DNA of 64,000 nucleotides from Photobacterium aquimaris (GTDB lineage: Bacteria; Pseudomonadota; Gammaproteobacteria; Enterobacterales; Vibrionaceae). The DNA is taken from assembly GCF_002954455.1 (NCBI RefSeq), contig NZ_MSCC01000001.1:184951-248950 (forward strand), given 5' to 3'. How positions within the stretch are numbered: position 1 is the stretch's first letter; each line of letters opens with the position of its first letter. A model generated the notes under the pieces. That model was not told where the DNA came from. It did not search any database and saw only the letters and a list, made by a program, of their open reading frames with translations. Position numbers and translations under genes: made by a program. Positions 9,231-18,632 of the stretch are shown here, piece after piece.

Positions 9231-10329
9231 ATGTTCGAAATTAATCCTATTAAAAACCGACTTGAGGATGTGTCAGCACGTACTGATATCCTTAGGGGGT
9301 ACCTTTGACTATGATGCTAAACAAGAGCGTCTAGAAGAGGTAAATGCAGAACTAGAGCAACCAGATGTATGGAATGAACCTGAACGCGCTCAAGCGTTAG
9401 GTAAAGAACGTGCAGCGTTGGAAGCGGTAGTTGAAACTATTGACCAATTAGACCAAGGCGTTGAAGACGTTGAGGGCTTACTTGAGTTAGCGGTTGAAGA
9501 AGACGATCAAGAAACCTTTGATGAGATTGAACCTGAGTTAGCTGAGCTTGAAGCTAAGTTAGCTAAGTTAGAATTTCGTCGTATGTTTGCTGGCGATCAT
9601 GATAGTTCTGATTGCTATCTCGACCTTCAAGCAGGCTCTGGTGGTACTGAAGCACAAGATTGGACTTCAATGATGCTGCGCATGTACTTGCGTTGGGCAG
9701 ATGCGAAAGGTTTTAAAACCGAAATCATTGAAATCTCTGATGGTGATGTTGCTGGTCTGAAATCTGTTACTGTTCGTATTAGCGGAGAGTATGCTTATGG
9801 TTGGTTACGTACTGAAACCGGTGTACACCGTTTAGTTCGTAAATCACCGTTTGACTCCGGCGGTCGTCGCCATACTTCGTTTGCTTCAGCATTTGTGTAT
9901 CCAGAAATTGATGACAATATAGTTATTGATATCAACCCTTCTGATTTACGTATCGACGTATACCGCGCATCTGGTGCCGGTGGTCAGCACGTAAACACCA
10001 CTGAATCGGCAGTACGTATTACGCACATGCCAACCAATATTGTGGTGCAGTGTCAGAACGATCGCTCTCAGCATAAGAATAAAGATCAAGCAATGAAGCA
10101 GTTAAAAGCAAAATTGTTTGAATATGAAATGCAAAAGCAAAATGCTGAAAAACAAGCCAGTGAAGATACTAAATCTGACATTGGTTGGGGTAGTCAAATC
10201 CGTTCTTATGTATTGGATGACTCCCGCATTAAAGATTTACGTACTGGGGTGGAAAACAGAAACACCCAAGCAGTACTGGACGGTGATTTAGACCGTTTTA
10301 TTGAAGCAAGCTTGAAATCAGGTCTGTAA
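9231..10329 (+). CDS. prfB: Peptide chain release factor 2 (RF2), read by programmed +1 frameshift
   Basis: RF2 recognises UGA and UAA and releases the nascent peptide. The gene is in two frames. Zero-frame codons start at the ATG 9231 ([14 protein letters not shown]..) and run to CTT TGA at 9303-9308; a +1 slip at CTT-T continues at GAC 9307 to 10329. The family markers are present in the second frame: the GGQ peptidyl-hydrolase loop ([10 protein letters not shown]) and the SPF codon-recognition tripeptide (RKSPFDSGG), which specifies RF2. A continuous reading that begins near 9262 in the +1 frame is an artefact, because its first residues do not match RF2. lysS follows after 32 bp. Confidence 0.96.
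9294..9308 (+). promoter_or_regulatory. RF2 programmed +1 ribosomal frameshift site
   Basis: An internal Shine-Dalgarno AGGGGG (9294-9299) is followed three bases later by CTT TGA C (9303-9309), matching the classic prfB autoregulatory element. When RF2 is scarce the in-frame UGA is read slowly and the ribosome slips +1, restoring RF2 synthesis. Confidence 0.96.
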
Positions 10330-10361
10330 CTGAATTTCAGTAAAATTTTAAGGGTTCCCCC

Positions 10362-11870
10362 ATGACTGACCAAGTACAAGATGAGAATAAACTGATTGCA
10401 GAGCGTCGCGCGAAACTGGATATGATTCGCGAAAACTGCAAAGCAAATGGCCACCCAAACGATTTCCGTCGTGATAGCTTAGCGGCTGATCTACAAGCAA
10501 AATACGGTGAGATGACCAAGGAAGAGCTTGAACAAGCTGGTCATGTATTTGCAATCGCTGGTCGTGTTATGGCTAAGCGTGGTCCTTTCCTAGCTATTCA
10601 GGATGTGTCTGGCCGTATTCAGGCTTATGCATCTAAAGATGTTCAGAAAGAGCTAAAAGCGAAATATTCTGGTCTAGATATCGGTGACATCATCGGTGTT
10701 AAAGGGGTACTGCAAAAATCTGGTAAAGGTGATCTTTACGTTGAGATGGATAACTACGAGTTGCTAACTAAAGCACTACGTCCATTACCAGAAAAATTCC
10801 ATGGTCTAACTGACCAAGAGATGCGTTACCGTCAGCGTTATGTTGATCTGATTGTGAATGATGATTCTCGTCGTGCATTTGTGATCCGTTCAAAAGTTGT
10901 TTCAGCTATTCGTAGCTTCATGGTAACTAAAGGTTTCATGGAAGTTGAAACACCAATGATGCACGTGATCCCTGGTGGTGCAACAGCACGTCCTTTTATC
11001 ACGCACCATAACGCACTTGATATCGACATGTACCTACGTGTTGCACCTGAGCTTTACCTTAAGCGTCTAGTGGTTGGCGGTTTTGAGCGTGTATTTGAAA
11101 TCAACCGTAACTTCCGTAACGAAGGTCTATCTCCTCGTCATAATCCAGAATTCACAATGATGGAATTCTACATGGCGTATGCAGATTACAATGATCTGAT
11201 GGATATCACAGAAGAAATGCTAAGCAGCATCGCAATTGATGTATTAGGTTCTTCTAAAATGCCATACGGTGAGTTCGAAGTTGAATTCGCAGGTCCTTAT
11301 ACTCGCATGAGCATGTTGGATGCAATTAAGCAATACAACCCAGATCACGCAGAAATCCAAGCATTAACTTACGAAGGCGTTGCTGATCGTGAGCTAATGG
11401 TTAAGATCGCAAAATCTGTTCATGTTGACGTAGAAAGCTTCTGGACATGTGGTCAATTACTTGAAGAAATCTTTGGTGAAACAGCTGAGCCTCAACTAAT
11501 GCAACCGACGTTTATTACTGAATACCCTGCTGATATTTCTCCACTTGCGCGTCGTAACGATGAAAACCCATTCATTACTGACCGTTTTGAATTCTTCATC
11601 GGTGGTCGTGAAGTAGCGAATGGTTTCTCTGAGCTTAACGATGCTCAAGATCAAGACCAACGCTTTAAAGCACAGGTTAACGCTAAAGATGCTGGTGATG
11701 ATGAAGCAATGTACTACGACGCAGACTACATTACTGCGCTAGAGCATGGTTTACCACCAACAGCAGGCCAAGGTATTGGTATTGACCGTTTAGTGATGCT
11801 ATTTACTAACACACATACTATTCGTGATGTTATTTTGTTCCCAGCAATGCGCCCACAAACAAATAACTAA
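10362..11870 (+). CDS. lysS: Lysyl-tRNA synthetase (class II)
   Basis: Charges tRNA-Lys. At 502 residues it matches E. coli LysS/LysU (505). The N-terminal OB-fold anticodon-binding domain covers about residues 60-150 ([20 protein letters not shown]). The class II core has motif 2 ([21 protein letters not shown]) and motif 3 ([14 protein letters not shown]). It lies 32 bp after prfB, the same pair as in E. coli, so co-transcription is likely. A purine run (AAGGG) precedes the ATG, and a terminator follows the stop. Confidence 0.97.
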   Translation: MTDQVQDENKLIAERRAKLDMIRENCKANGHPNDFRRDSLAADLQAKYGEMTKEELEQAGHVFAIAGRVMAKRGPFLAIQDVSGRIQAYASKDVQKELKAKYSGLDIGDIIGVKGVLQKSGKGDLYVEMDNYELLTKALRPLPEKFHGLTDQEMRYRQRYVDLIVNDDSRRAFVIRSKVVSAIRSFMVTKGFMEVETPMMHVIPGGATARPFITHHNALDIDMYLRVAPELYLKRLVVGGFERVFEINRNFRNEGLSPRHNPEFTMMEFYMAYADYNDLMDITEEMLSSIAIDVLGSSKMPYGEFEVEFAGPYTRMSMLDAIKQYNPDHAEIQALTYEGVADRELMVKIAKSVHVDVESFWTCGQLLEEIFGETAEPQLMQPTFITEYPADISPLARRNDENPFITDRFEFFIGGREVANGFSELNDAQDQDQRFKAQVNAKDAGDDEAMYYDADYITALEHGLPPTAGQGIGIDRLVMLFTNTHTIRDVILFPAMRPQTNN

Positions 11871-11884
11871 TTGAATTATTATAA

Positions 11885-11917
11885 AAAGCCATCGCTCAGT
11901 GCGGTGGCTTTTTTTTG
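11885..11917 (+). terminator. Terminator after lysS
   Basis: Stem AGCCAtCGC/GCGgTGGCT with a short loop, followed by eight Ts. Confidence 0.87.
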
Positions 11918-12105
11918 GCTTTTTTTTGTTAAAAGGAGTCAATAAAGTGACAAATAGCAATTTGTGAGACCGCAATATAGCTAACATTATTATTTTATAT
12001 AGGCTTAATCATATTATAGTAAACAAGTTGCATTTGTTCGTATATCATTAATAAAGTAGTAGTTAAGTCAAATATAAGATAATTGCTTTATTCAAGGAGG
12101 GATAA

Positions 12106-13449
12106 ATGACAATTGGAATGGTAAAAAAAGCACAAACTGTGATTTCTAATACCTTGGTTGTTTTTGGTGGCAGTAATCAAAATTGGTTACTTGCAATGGA
12201 AGCCGCTGGTTGGTTATGTCACCGTTGTTATGATTTGCGTACCGCAGAAACATTATTGTTAGAGATTGGCCCCTGTATTGGTGTAGTTGATCTTAGCCAT
12301 GATGATTTTAGTATTCATAGTTTTTCAGCAATGGTGAATCGTAATAAACAAGTGCGTTGGATTGCGATTGTGCGTGATGATCAATTGAACAATGAAGCTA
12401 TCGGTCAATTTATCGTTAATTTTTGTCTTGATTATTTTTCTGTTCCTATTCCTCCAGAGCGGTTACAACAAACCATAGGTCACCAGATTGGTATGCTCAA
12501 CCTGGAACGTCAAGTATGGCCACAATTAGGTAATTTTGGTCAACAAGGGCTGCAGGGCTCGACGGCGGTAATGAAAAAATTACGTGATCAAGTTAAGCGG
12601 ATTGCATTAAGTGATGTACCTGTCGTTATTAGTGGTGAAATTGGTACTGGCAAAATATTAGTAGCAGACGCTATTTTTCAAGCTTCAGCGCGCGCCAAAC
12701 AACAGGTAATACGAGTTAATTGTGAAACCATGACTGCAGATTGGCAGATTGAAACTGTCAGTGGTACTGAGTCGGTATTTGAAGCTGCAAATAATGGTGT
12801 ACTGGTATTAGAAGAGTTTACCGCGTTAACCGATGCTTGCCAGCAGGCGTTATATCAAGTATTGGCTGAAGGGTATTACTACAATCAAGCGGGTGAGGCG
12901 ACTACTGTTGATATTCGCGTTATTTCTATTACCAAGTATTCATTTGATTATTTAGTTACTTTAACGACATTACGACGTGAATTATATTTTCGCTTAAACG
13001 TCGTATCATTAACGGTGCCGACATTGCGTGAACGTGGCGATGATATTATTGTTTTAGCTGAATTTTTATTATTAAAATATGCACGTCAGTATAATAGTGT
13101 GGCTAAGTCTTTATCGGAACAAGCGCAAGCAATGCTATTGCAATATCCGTGGCCAGGTAATGTGCAAGAGCTTATTTGCCAAATTAAGCGTGCAGTATTA
13201 CTCGCAGAAAATAAATGTATTGAAGCAGAACAATTAGATATACCGCGCTTAGTTGATGATAAATTAAGCTTGAAAAAAGTGCGCGAAGAATCTGAACGTA
13301 ATGCATTATTAACCGTATTAGAAAATAATAAAGGTCAAATTTCTGCCGCAGCACGAGAGCTGGGGGTATCAAGAGCGACGATGTATCGATTATTAAACAA
13401 ACATGAGCTTATTCCGCCACCGCGTTGTTTTCGTCAAGGCCATGCGTAA
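12106..13449 (+). CDS. vpsR: VpsR-like response-regulator/AAA+ transcription factor
   Basis: 447-residue protein built like an NtrC-family regulator. It has an N-terminal receiver-like domain (about 1-125, with a candidate acceptor Asp in VVDLSHDD), an AAA+ domain (about 145-375) and a C-terminal Fis-type helix-turn-helix (about 410-432, ISAAARELGVSRATMYRLL). Its position right after lysS and its sequence (GPCIGVVDLSHDDFS, QFIVNFCLDYF) point to VpsR, the c-di-GMP-responsive activator of Vibrio exopolysaccharide and biofilm genes. The AAA+ motifs are degenerate: Walker A is GEIGTGKI, Walker B is LVLEEF, and the GAFTGA sigma-54 loop is absent (the segment before FEAANNG is about 18 residues short). 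VpsR itself lacks GAFTGA and works with sigma-70. A strong AAGGAGGG precedes the ATG. Orthology is inferred. Confidence 0.78.
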   Translation: MTIGMVKKAQTVISNTLVVFGGSNQNWLLAMEAAGWLCHRCYDLRTAETLLLEIGPCIGVVDLSHDDFSIHSFSAMVNRNKQVRWIAIVRDDQLNNEAIGQFIVNFCLDYFSVPIPPERLQQTIGHQIGMLNLERQVWPQLGNFGQQGLQGSTAVMKKLRDQVKRIALSDVPVVISGEIGTGKILVADAIFQASARAKQQVIRVNCETMTADWQIETVSGTESVFEAANNGVLVLEEFTALTDACQQALYQVLAEGYYYNQAGEATTVDIRVISITKYSFDYLVTLTTLRRELYFRLNVVSLTVPTLRERGDDIIVLAEFLLLKYARQYNSVAKSLSEQAQAMLLQYPWPGNVQELICQIKRAVLLAENKCIEAEQLDIPRLVDDKLSLKKVREESERNALLTVLENNKGQISAAARELGVSRATMYRLLNKHELIPPPRCFRQGHA

Positions 13450-13455
13450 AGTTGG

Positions 13456-14136
13456 CTAAATAAAATGTCGTTGTAATAATTGTGCAGTAAATTGTTTTTT
13501 TAAATAAAAGCCACGGGGTAGGGTTTTAATTGGTTGGCCATTAGTACCATAGGCTTCGGTTAGTGCTTTACTGTTGGCAGCTTTTGGGCGTAATTGTAGA
13601 ACTTCACCATGACGGGCAGTGATTGATTCTACTTGACCTAATACAATCAGATCCATCAACTCTTCCCAATCTTGCTGTAATTGTTGTTCTTCTTCTGCAC
13701 TTGGGCTCCATAATAGTGCAGATCCAACATGACGATCTTCAAGTGGAATATCACGCTCTCCTTCAACGGGGACCCATAATACGCGTGCCAGTTTTTGCCT
13801 AATATGACTACTTTTCCACTGTAAACCTTGTACGCCAATTAATGGTGCAACACAGACAAAGGTAGTTTCTAATGGCTTACCTTGATAGCTGATTGGAATC
13901 GTTTTTAGTTCAATGCCAAGTTCAATAAAATCAGGTACAGGCTTGCTACCTGCAGTTGCTCCTAAATGCCATTCTAATAATTGCCCAACCCAGCCTTTAT
14001 CACGCTTAAGGTTTGGCGGTGGAATTATTCCAGCCTGAGTCGCTAATTCACCCAGTGTCATGCCTGCCAATTGGTGGGCGCGATAAAGTAATTCGGCTTC
14101 TGTTTTTGGTTTGGGTTGCATCGAATGTTGGCTCAT
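13456..14136 (-). CDS. mutH: DNA mismatch repair endonuclease MutH
   Basis: Cuts the unmethylated strand at hemimethylated GATC when activated by MutS/MutL. It has the PD-(D/E)xK nuclease core [11 protein letters not shown], with D69, E76 and K78 as catalytic triad. Other family segments are [27 protein letters not shown] and the C-terminal [12 protein letters not shown]. The ATG at 14136 gives the family N-terminus (MSQ..); a TTG at 14157 would add seven residues, and neither has a clear ribosome-binding site. The stop lies 6 bp from the convergent vpsR stop. MutH presence implies a Dam-methylating host. Confidence 0.95.
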   Translation of the reverse strand: MSQHSMQPKPKTEAELLYRAHQLAGMTLGELATQAGIIPPPNLKRDKGWVGQLLEWHLGATAGSKPVPDFIELGIELKTIPISYQGKPLETTFVCVAPLIGVQGLQWKSSHIRQKLARVLWVPVEGERDIPLEDRHVGSALLWSPSAEEEQQLQQDWEELMDLIVLGQVESITARHGEVLQLRPKAANSKALTEAYGTNGQPIKTLPRGFYLKKQFTAQLLQRHFI

Positions 14137-14863
14137 AAAATATTGTGATAGTACCAATAGTAAAGATGGTATTGGCTGATAATACTATCATATTAGTCGC
14201 AGTTTTAGCTGAAGATCTGCGATGATCGTTATGAGGAATAAGGGATTATTATTGATCATGTGAGTTGCAGAAATAGAATAATGACTGTTGATTGTCTGGT
14301 AATGAGTAACTTATGGCAGTTATTTAGCGCTAAGATCAAAATAAAAAGATATCCACAGCTTTTTTTTAAAAAATATTTTTTCAGGTTAACTGAGTGTTTA
14401 TACAGTGTGGTGGTGGAATAATATTCGTTATGGTGCGATCTTGCTCACCACTAAAAGCCACCATTTGTGGATAACGCCATTGTTGGTTGATCTTTAACCG
14501 ATCGTTTTTTGGCGATGTGAAAGTTAGCTTTATTTTTATTTATTATGAACTTAACTTGCACATATCTATTTGATTATCATTGTTAATTTTGATTTTAATT
14601 TGTTTTTTGTTGGGTGTAATAAAATTTTTTTCAATCACTTAAATATGCTTTTTTTAGGTTTCTGCACAAATCTATCCACAGAAAGAGTGAATAAATGTGG
14701 GGTATGTCTCACTTAGCTGTTGGTAAAGTGGTCATTATGCAAAGTTATCCCAAATATGGTTTAAATTGAGTAAAACTGATCGATATTAATGAATGTTTGT
14801 TTACCGATCCCGTCTACTATGAAAAAATCACTATTAATAGATATTTATACTTGAGGTCGTCCA
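14137..14863. other. Long AT-rich intergenic region with DnaA-box-like and GATC sites
   Basis: About 0.7 kb without a gene between divergent mutH and rppH. It holds one exact DnaA-box consensus (TTATCCACA, reverse strand, 14466-14474) and three one-mismatch copies: ATATCCACA 14349-14357, TTCTGCACA 14660-14668 and CTATCCACA 14672-14680. A weaker one starts at 14745. I count nine GATC sites, mostly in the first half plus two near 14778 and 14806. A very AT-rich core spans about 14520-14660. The rppH promoter must also lie here. Whether this is a replication-linked element is inference. Confidence 0.5.
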
Positions 14864-15388
14864 GTGATTGATGGCGATGGATACCGCCCTAATGTAGGGA
14901 TCGTTATCTGCAATGGCCATGGCCAGGTATTTTGGGCTCGACGATATGGACAACATTCTTGGCAGTTTCCGCAAGGTGGTATTGATGAAGGTGAAACCCC
15001 TGAACAGGCCATGTATCGTGAATTGTATGAAGAAGTAGGATTAACCAAAAAAGATGTCAGGATTATTGCGTCAAGCCGTCATTGGTTACGTTATAAATTA
15101 CCTAAGCGTCTTGTGCGGTGGGATTCAAAACCTGTTTGTATCGGTCAAAAGCAAAAGTGGTTTTTGCTGAGTTTAGAATGCGATGAGTCCAAGGTTAATA
15201 TGCAGCGTGGTGCTACACCAGAGTTTGATGGTTGGCGTTGGGTAAGTTATTGGTACCCAGTAAGACAAGTGGTGTCTTTTAAGCGTGATGTATACCGTCG
15301 TGCATTAAAAGAGTTTGCCGCTGTCGCAATGCCATTTAAAGAATGGAAAGAACGTAAATTTAAACGCACAAAGAGTAAGCGTAATTAG
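14864..15388 (+). CDS. rppH: RNA pyrophosphohydrolase RppH
   Basis: Nudix enzyme that converts 5'-triphosphate (or diphosphate) mRNA ends to monophosphate, triggering RNase E decay. The 174-residue protein has the Nudix box at residues 38-60 ([20 protein letters not shown]) and N-terminal [12 protein letters not shown], both RppH-like. The basic C-terminus ([13 protein letters not shown]) is also family-like. The start is GTG with GAGG 7 nt upstream. It sits 45 bp ahead of ptsP, the E. coli order rppH-ptsP, suggesting an operon. Confidence 0.96.
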   Translation: MIDGDGYRPNVGIVICNGHGQVFWARRYGQHSWQFPQGGIDEGETPEQAMYRELYEEVGLTKKDVRIIASSRHWLRYKLPKRLVRWDSKPVCIGQKQKWFLLSLECDESKVNMQRGATPEFDGWRWVSYWYPVRQVVSFKRDVYRRALKEFAAVAMPFKEWKERKFKRTKSKRN

Positions 15389-15433
15389 CAAATAGAGGTT
15401 ATTGGCTCACAGGGAACAATTTAAAGGCCCACT

Positions 15434-17692
15434 ATGCTGACACAGCTAAGAGATATTGTTGACAAGGTTGTTAGCGCTCACACATTGATTGATGCATTGG
15501 ATCAATTAGTCTCAAACACGACGTTAGCAATGAAGACCGATTGTTGTTCGGTGTATATTGCCGATCATCAGCGTCAGGTTTATACCTTGATGGCAACGCA
15601 GGGGTTAAATAAATCTCGACGACGCATTAGTTTGCGCTTTGATCAAGGGCTAGTAGGGTTAGTGGGTCAACGAGCAGAGCCGTTAAATGTTGCAGATGCG
15701 CGTTTACATCCTCGTTTTAAACATGTATCAGGGATCGGAGAGGAATCTTTTCGATCCTTTTTTGGTACGCCAATTATACATCAGCGCCAAGTTCTTGGTG
15801 TTATCGTGGTTCAACAACGTCAGCAGCGTGAATTTAACGAAAGTGAAGAATCGTTTTTAGTCACACTTGCCGCTCAACTGGCGGGTATTTTAGCCCACGC
15901 GAAAGCACAAGGAATGTGGTTTGAGCAAGGTAATCGGCTTCATTTAACCGGTTCAGCGGCATCCAGTGGCGTTGCGGTGGCAAAAGCGTGGTGGGATGAT
16001 ACTCAGCCATTATTAGAGCATGTTGCGCCAGCGTCATGTTTAAATATCCATGCCGAACAAGATCGATTAACGATTGCGATTGATGCGGCAGCAAAAGAAT
16101 TTCGCCGTTTACGGAAGCGGTTTGATAGCGATTTGCAAAAAGAAACCCTCGCTATTTTTGATCTCTTTAGTCACTTACTCAATGATCCATTGCTACGCCA
16201 AGATCTTAAAACTCGTATAGATGGTGGTGATCAAGCGGAATGGGCAGTGCGACAAGTGGTTGAAGCGTATTCTAACCGTTTTTCTAATATGAAAGATCAA
16301 TACCTTAAAGAGCGAGCGCGTGATATTCGTGAATTAGGGCAGCGGTTATTGTATTTTTTATGTGATGACGAGCCTAATGAGCAGCAGTGGGATGAGCCGA
16401 TTGTACTGCTGACGCGAGAATTAACAGCTGCAATGTTAGCAACAGTACCTGCGGGTAAACTAGCTGCTGTGGTTGCTCAAGACGGTGCCGCTAACTCACA
16501 TGCGGCTATTTTATCTCGTGCACTAGGCATTCCTGCCATTATGGGGGTTGATTTTACGCCACATACTGTGCATAACAATGTGGTGGTGGTTGATGGTTAT
16601 CGCGGTGATTTTTTAGTTAATCCAAATCGACATGTGCTGGCTGAATATCGACGCTTACTGCGTGAAGATGATGAACTTGAAAAAATCGTTGAAGGTGACC
16701 AACAACAACTGGCTGTGACCAAAGATCAGCAACGGATCATGGTCCACATTAATGCCGGCTTAAGTGCTGACTCACATCTTGCTATCAATAAAGGTATTGA
16801 TGGCGTTGGACTTTACCGCACCGAAGTACCGTTTTTACTGCAACGTAGTTTCCCCTCTGAAGAAGAACAAATTAATCAATACCGAACTATTTTGCACACT
16901 TACCCGCATCAGCCTGTTGTGATGCGTACACTTGATATTGGCGGAGATAAACCGCTACCTTATCTACCAATTGAAGAAGATAACCCTTTTCTAGGCTGGC
17001 GTGGAATTCGATTTACGCTCGATCATCCTGAAATATTCATGATCCAAGTACGAGCCATGCTACGTGCTAGCATTGGTTTGAACAATATGGATATTTTACT
17101 GCCAATGATTTCAAGTATTAATGAACTTGATGACGCCAAGGCGATTATTGAACGGGCGTATGCGGATGTTGCTCAAACAGCATTAGCAGCAGGGCAACAA
17201 CTGCATAAGCCACGAATAGGCATCATGATTGAAGTACCGTCAATGTTATATCAACTCCATGCGTTGGTTGGTCGAGTTGATTTTCTCTCTGTTGGTAGTA
17301 ATGATTTAACCCAATATTTATTGGCGGTTGATCGTAATAATGCGCGAGTAGCGAGTGTTTATGATGCGCTGCATCCAGCTGTTTTACATGCGCTAAAGCA
17401 TATCGTTGATAGTGCTGAAAAATATCAATTACCCGTGTGTGTTTGTGGTGAATTAGCTGGCGATCCTGTTGGTGCATTACTGCTGGTTGGCATGGGCTAT
17501 CGCTCGTTGAGCATGAATGCCCGTAATGTTGCCAAAATTAAATATATTTTACGCCATATCAATAGTACCGATATGACTGCGTTGGCGACTCAGGCACTGC
17601 AGGTTGATATTGCTGATGATGTGCGCCAATTAACGACAGTATTTATTGAACAGCATCAGTTAGGTGGATTTATTCGAGCAGGTAATAAATAA
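15434..17692 (+). CDS. ptsP: PTS-Ntr enzyme I (PtsP)
   Basis: Phosphoenolpyruvate-protein phosphotransferase of the nitrogen-related PTS; it phosphorylates NPr and then EIIA-Ntr. The 752-residue protein has an N-terminal GAF domain (about 1-165; DCCSVYIADHQ..GLVGLVGQRAEPLNVADA). The EI swivel domain carries the phosphohistidine in GAANSHAAILSRALG, and the C-terminal PEP-binding barrel contains LYRTEVPFL, MRTLDIGGDKPLPY, VGSNDLTQY and the Cys motif VCGELAGD. This fits PtsP and excludes PtsI, which lacks the GAF domain. It is followed after 36 bp by a TauE-type permease. Confidence 0.96.
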   Translation: MLTQLRDIVDKVVSAHTLIDALDQLVSNTTLAMKTDCCSVYIADHQRQVYTLMATQGLNKSRRRISLRFDQGLVGLVGQRAEPLNVADARLHPRFKHVSGIGEESFRSFFGTPIIHQRQVLGVIVVQQRQQREFNESEESFLVTLAAQLAGILAHAKAQGMWFEQGNRLHLTGSAASSGVAVAKAWWDDTQPLLEHVAPASCLNIHAEQDRLTIAIDAAAKEFRRLRKRFDSDLQKETLAIFDLFSHLLNDPLLRQDLKTRIDGGDQAEWAVRQVVEAYSNRFSNMKDQYLKERARDIRELGQRLLYFLCDDEPNEQQWDEPIVLLTRELTAAMLATVPAGKLAAVVAQDGAANSHAAILSRALGIPAIMGVDFTPHTVHNNVVVVDGYRGDFLVNPNRHVLAEYRRLLREDDELEKIVEGDQQQLAVTKDQQRIMVHINAGLSADSHLAINKGIDGVGLYRTEVPFLLQRSFPSEEEQINQYRTILHTYPHQPVVMRTLDIGGDKPLPYLPIEEDNPFLGWRGIRFTLDHPEIFMIQVRAMLRASIGLNNMDILLPMISSINELDDAKAIIERAYADVAQTALAAGQQLHKPRIGIMIEVPSMLYQLHALVGRVDFLSVGSNDLTQYLLAVDRNNARVASVYDALHPAVLHALKHIVDSAEKYQLPVCVCGELAGDPVGALLLVGMGYRSLSMNARNVAKIKYILRHINSTDMTALATQALQVDIADDVRQLTTVFIEQHQLGGFIRAGNK

Positions 17693-17728
17693 TGGCGACT
17701 TCTTCGGTTAAGGTTATGGGTAGTTATT

Positions 17729-18532
17729 ATGCATGAAAGCGTAATATGGCTTTTCTCTATGTGCTTAATTTTAGGTGCAGTGGTAGGGTTATTAGCAGGA
17801 TTATTGGGAATAGGTGGCGGTTTATTGGTGGTGCCTGCATTAGTATGGTTGTTGCCACAAGCTGGCATTGAACCTGCGATGTTAATGCACATTGCATTAG
17901 CGACATCGTTAGCCAGTATTGTAATGACTTCAATGGCTTCTGCGCGCAATCATTTTAGATTGGGAAATGTTGATTTCTCAGTGGTTAAAGTGCTTGCTCC
18001 GGGGATCATTATTGGCGGATTAGGCGGCAGCGTGGTGGCAGAATTGGTGCCTGCACAATATTTACCTAAAGTGTTTGCTGTGATTGTGCTGCTGCTTGCT
18101 TTGCAAATGCTGCTATCACTACGTGTCACTCATGCTCGACCATTACCAAGTGCACTGGCATCGGCTGCTGGTGGTTGTGTTATCGGCTTATTATCAAGTT
18201 TAGCCGGCATTGGTGGCGGCTCATTAACGGTGCCATATTTGAGCTATTTTGGGATTGAAATGCGCCGTGCTATTGGTTCGGCCTCATTAGTTGGTTTTCT
18301 TATTGCGGTCTCTGGCATGATTGGTTTTATTTTTGCTGGTGTTGGCAGTGCTGATTTACCGGCATATAGCCTTGGGTATGTCTATTTACCCGCTCTAATC
18401 GGTATTGCTGCAACGTCAATGATTACTACTCGTTATGGCGCTGCGCTTGTTACGCGATTGCCAACGGCAACCCTTAAAAAAATGTTTGCAGTACTGCTGC
18501 TTATTATCAGTATTAAAATGTTCATGAGTTGA
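17729..18532 (+). CDS. TauE/SafE family permease (putative sulfite/organosulfonate exporter)
   Basis: 267-residue inner-membrane protein with about 8 hydrophobic helices. It carries the two characteristic internal repeats of the TauE/SafE (DUF81) family, GLLAGLLGIGGGLLVVPAL near the N-terminus and GLLSSLAGIGGGSLTVPYL in the second half. Members move sulfite, sulfonates or related anions, but the substrate here cannot be read from sequence. It sits between ptsP and thyA, where E. coli has lgt. The gap to thyA is too small for another gene. Probable co-transcription with rppH-ptsP. Confidence 0.88.
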   Translation: MHESVIWLFSMCLILGAVVGLLAGLLGIGGGLLVVPALVWLLPQAGIEPAMLMHIALATSLASIVMTSMASARNHFRLGNVDFSVVKVLAPGIIIGGLGGSVVAELVPAQYLPKVFAVIVLLLALQMLLSLRVTHARPLPSALASAAGGCVIGLLSSLAGIGGGSLTVPYLSYFGIEMRRAIGSASLVGFLIAVSGMIGFIFAGVGSADLPAYSLGYVYLPALIGIAATSMITTRYGAALVTRLPTATLKKMFAVLLLIISIKMFMS

Positions 18533-18587
18533 TATTGGCTAGCTTTAAGTTTGCTATCTTCTGATAGAATTAAAAGTAACGACTTTA

Positions 18588-18611
18588 GACGCCTAGCTTT
18601 TGCTGGGCGTC
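18588..18611 (+). other. Stem-loop between tauE-like gene and thyA
   Basis: Ten-base arms (18588-18597, 18602-18611) pair with one G-U around a tttt loop. There is no T-run after it, so it is either a weak or factor-assisted terminator or a thyA leader hairpin. It ends 21 bp before the thyA start. Confidence 0.55.
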
Positions 18612-18632
18612 ATTAATTTAACGGGTAGGACA

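Noticed and set aside
9262-9306. Reading that starts prfB near 9262 in the frame of the rest of the gene
   Set aside because: Its first residues are unlike RF2, whereas the other frame from ATG 9231 reads [14 protein letters not shown] and ends in the classic CTT-TGA slip site.
12106-13449. Classical sigma-54 enhancer-binding protein
   Set aside because: The GAFTGA loop is missing and Walker motifs are altered; gene position fits VpsR, which works with sigma-70.
14137-14863. Primary chromosomal origin oriC
   Set aside because: DnaA-like boxes are present but the genes are mutH/rppH, not the usual mnmG/mioC or dnaA neighbours, and box number is low.
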